Assembly (NCBI GenBank): GCA_011049095.1
Contig: DSDE01000481.1
Span: 1-7,672 of the forward strand
From: Fidelibacterota bacterium
Lineage (GTDB): Bacteria > Fidelibacterota > Fidelibacteria > Fidelibacterales > DSDE01
DNA length: 7,672 nucleotides
Reading direction: 5' to 3'
This document shows, one piece after another, positions 7,029 through 7,672 of this stretch. A model generated the notes under the pieces. That model worked only from the letters and a program-made list of their open reading frames with translations, was not told the DNA's origin and ran no database searches. Within the stretch, counting starts at the first letter, position 1; the number at the start of each line of letters is the position of its first letter. The position numbers and the translations under genes are program-made.

Positions 7029-7253
7029 CTATATGCGTTCCGTTATAAAATTGGGAATCAGACTCAGCAGTTCTTCTTTATTTGCTTCCAGGGTTTTTTG
7101 TCCCGCTTCAAAAATCATCGGCGTTTTATCCAAATCCCAGATATTTACATAGCGATCAAAAAGGATATTCGAGAAAAAGATTCCCTGCTTGTGAACCACC
7201 TCTGAAAGTTCGTTCTGGGAATGGGTCAGGTTTTTATCCCAAGTTGAGTGGTG
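7029..7253 (-). pseudogene. Probable 5'-truncated gene remnant, function unknown
   Basis: A minus-strand frame of 74 sense codons runs from just inside a TGA (7254-7256) to a TAG at 7029-7031. The translation has natural protein composition, for example ELSEVVHKQGIFFSNILFDR followed by a helical tail (LEANKEELLSLIPNF), whereas the overlapping plus-strand frame (7082-7264) is Pro/Ser/Arg-rich and looks like a shadow. There is no ATG at its beginning; the first usable start is GTG at 7199 without a Shine-Dalgarno, which would give a 56-residue product. I therefore read it as the 3' end of a gene whose 5' part is lost. The EVVHKQGIFFSNILFD segment loosely recalls the end of small MNT-type nucleotidyltransferases, but this is too weak for a name. 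A real short gene starting at GTG is the alternative. Confidence 0.45.
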
Positions 7254-7477
7254 TCAGGATATAAGATACTTATAATCAATAAGATAACATTTTGTATTTC
7301 AGATTTTTGGTAAACAAATTTCAGTCTGTAGAAGGGCAATGGTTTTTTATTGACAGGCGAGCTGAAAAAGGCAAGTAAAAATATATATGCGATCACTGCT
7401 GTCCTAAATAATCAAAAAAGCAAATATCAGCACATTATTTATAATGAGTTAACAGATTAGATTCAAGAATTTTCCGT
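7254..7477. other. AT-rich intergenic stretch without recognisable gene
   Basis: Stop codons interrupt all frames, and no RNA gene is recognised. Small symmetries are present: ATAAG-ATA-CTTAT at 7261-7273, with a second ATAAGATA at 7279-7286, and CATTAT-TT-ATAATG at 7433-7446. In this AT-rich context these are expected by chance. Together with the gene remnant and the repeats on its right, the stretch reads as decayed or recombined intergenic DNA. Confidence 0.4.
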
Positions 7478-7672
7478 TTAATCCCCAAAATATGCCTGTG
7501 TTTCATAAGTCGTTTTCTTCTTAATTTGGCTTGATACAAAAGTAAGCAACACTTCGACTCCGCTCAGTGACCGCACTTCGACACATTCGACAAGCTCAGT
7601 GCGGCGCAGCTCAGTGACCGGGGCTGTCACAAATTCGGGGAAGATTCTGCCTGAAGGTGGGAGACGTGGAAA
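7478..7672 (-). CDS. Open frame through the repeat cluster, running off the window (doubtful)
   Basis: On the minus strand a frame is open from the window edge to a TAA at 7478-7480 (64 codons). Its middle is simply the translated repeat (TELRRTELVECVEVRSLSGV), a string that turns up in many spurious predicted proteins wherever this repeat occurs. It continues for 22 residues after the repeat as VLLTFVSSQIKKKTTYETQAY and on to the stop. Either the repeat has entered the 3' end of a gene lying mostly outside the window, extending its product, or the frame is open because the repeat lacks stops. No start codon or family is visible. I lean to non-coding. Confidence 0.2.
   Translation of the reverse strand, partial: FPRLPPSGRIFPEFVTAPVTELRRTELVECVEVRSLSGVEVLLTFVSSQIKKKTTYETQAYFGD
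7550..7620. repeat. Nested palindromic repeat cluster (TCGA/CTCAGTG type)
   Basis: A cluster of partial copies of a GC-rich palindromic repeat in AT-rich surroundings. CACTTCGAC occurs at 7550-7558 and 7574-7582, GCTCAGTGACCG at 7562-7573 and 7609-7620, a third GCTCAGTG at 7594-7601, and TTCGACA at 7577-7583 and 7586-7592. CCGCACT (7571-7577) and AGTGCGG (7598-7604) are perfectly complementary and would form a 7-bp stem. CACT/AGTG at 7550-7553 and 7566-7569 closes a second small hairpin. From general knowledge, such CTTCGAC-n-GCTCAGTGACC units are scattered as REP-like dispersed elements in many bacterial genomes; a REP-associated transposase is the usual suspect for their spread, but none is encoded here. 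One copy appears inserted into or recombined with another. Confidence 0.75.

Noticed and set aside
7082..7264. 60-residue plus-strand ORF
   Set aside because: The overlapping minus-strand frame looks far more protein-like; this one is rich in Pro, Ser and Arg and has no recognisable feature.
7271..7276. TATAAT box as a plus-strand promoter
   Set aside because: The nearest TTGA-type hexamer (7244) is 21 bp away and no gene follows on that strand; AT-rich DNA makes the match unremarkable.
7550..7620. CRISPR array
   Set aside because: The repeated pieces are short, unequally spaced, nested and palindromic, with no constant spacer length and no cas genes.

Overview
The window (7672 bp, moderate G+C with AT-rich intergenic stretches) looks like a chromosomal piece of a bacterium from the wider FCB group (Bacteroidota, Ignavibacteria, Calditrichota, KSB1-like lineages). 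The best pointer is a secreted serine hydrolase that ends in a PNPFN-type C-terminal domain of the kind used by type IX secretion. A degenerate TCGA/CTCAGTG palindromic repeat at the right edge fits, but the phylum cannot be fixed from one window.

Left third (1-2404, + strand): the distal half of a SUF iron-sulfur cluster operon. Four genes are packed with 1-nt overlaps or a 3-nt gap: sufS (cysteine desulfurase, 5' end outside the window), sufU (Zn-dependent sulfur acceptor), sufT (MIP18/DUF59 maturation factor) and an Rrf2/IscR-type regulator with three conserved cysteines. SufS takes sulfur from cysteine, SufU accepts it for a scaffold (SufBCD, presumably upstream and not seen), SufT helps deliver clusters, and the regulator probably senses cluster status and controls the operon.

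Middle (2503-5274, - strand, convergent with the SUF operon): one 923-residue protein that joins an N-terminal RelE/ParE-like toxin fold, a complete but compact UvrD-like superfamily 1 helicase, a charged helical linker, ankyrin-type repeats and a C-terminal region that resembles a winged helix. No antitoxin or nuclease gene lies beside it. This is the most unusual object here and the best candidate for an uncharacterised single-gene defence or RNA/DNA quality-control system.

Right (5342-6901, - strand): an exported beta-lactamase/DD-peptidase-family serine hydrolase with a type IX sorting domain, 67 bp upstream of the helicase gene on the same strand. From 6902 to the end there is no confident intact gene. 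The region holds a 74-codon minus-strand open frame without a proper start (likely a gene remnant), about 220 bp of AT-rich DNA with no gene seen, and a nested palindromic repeat cluster inside a minus-strand open frame that runs off the window.
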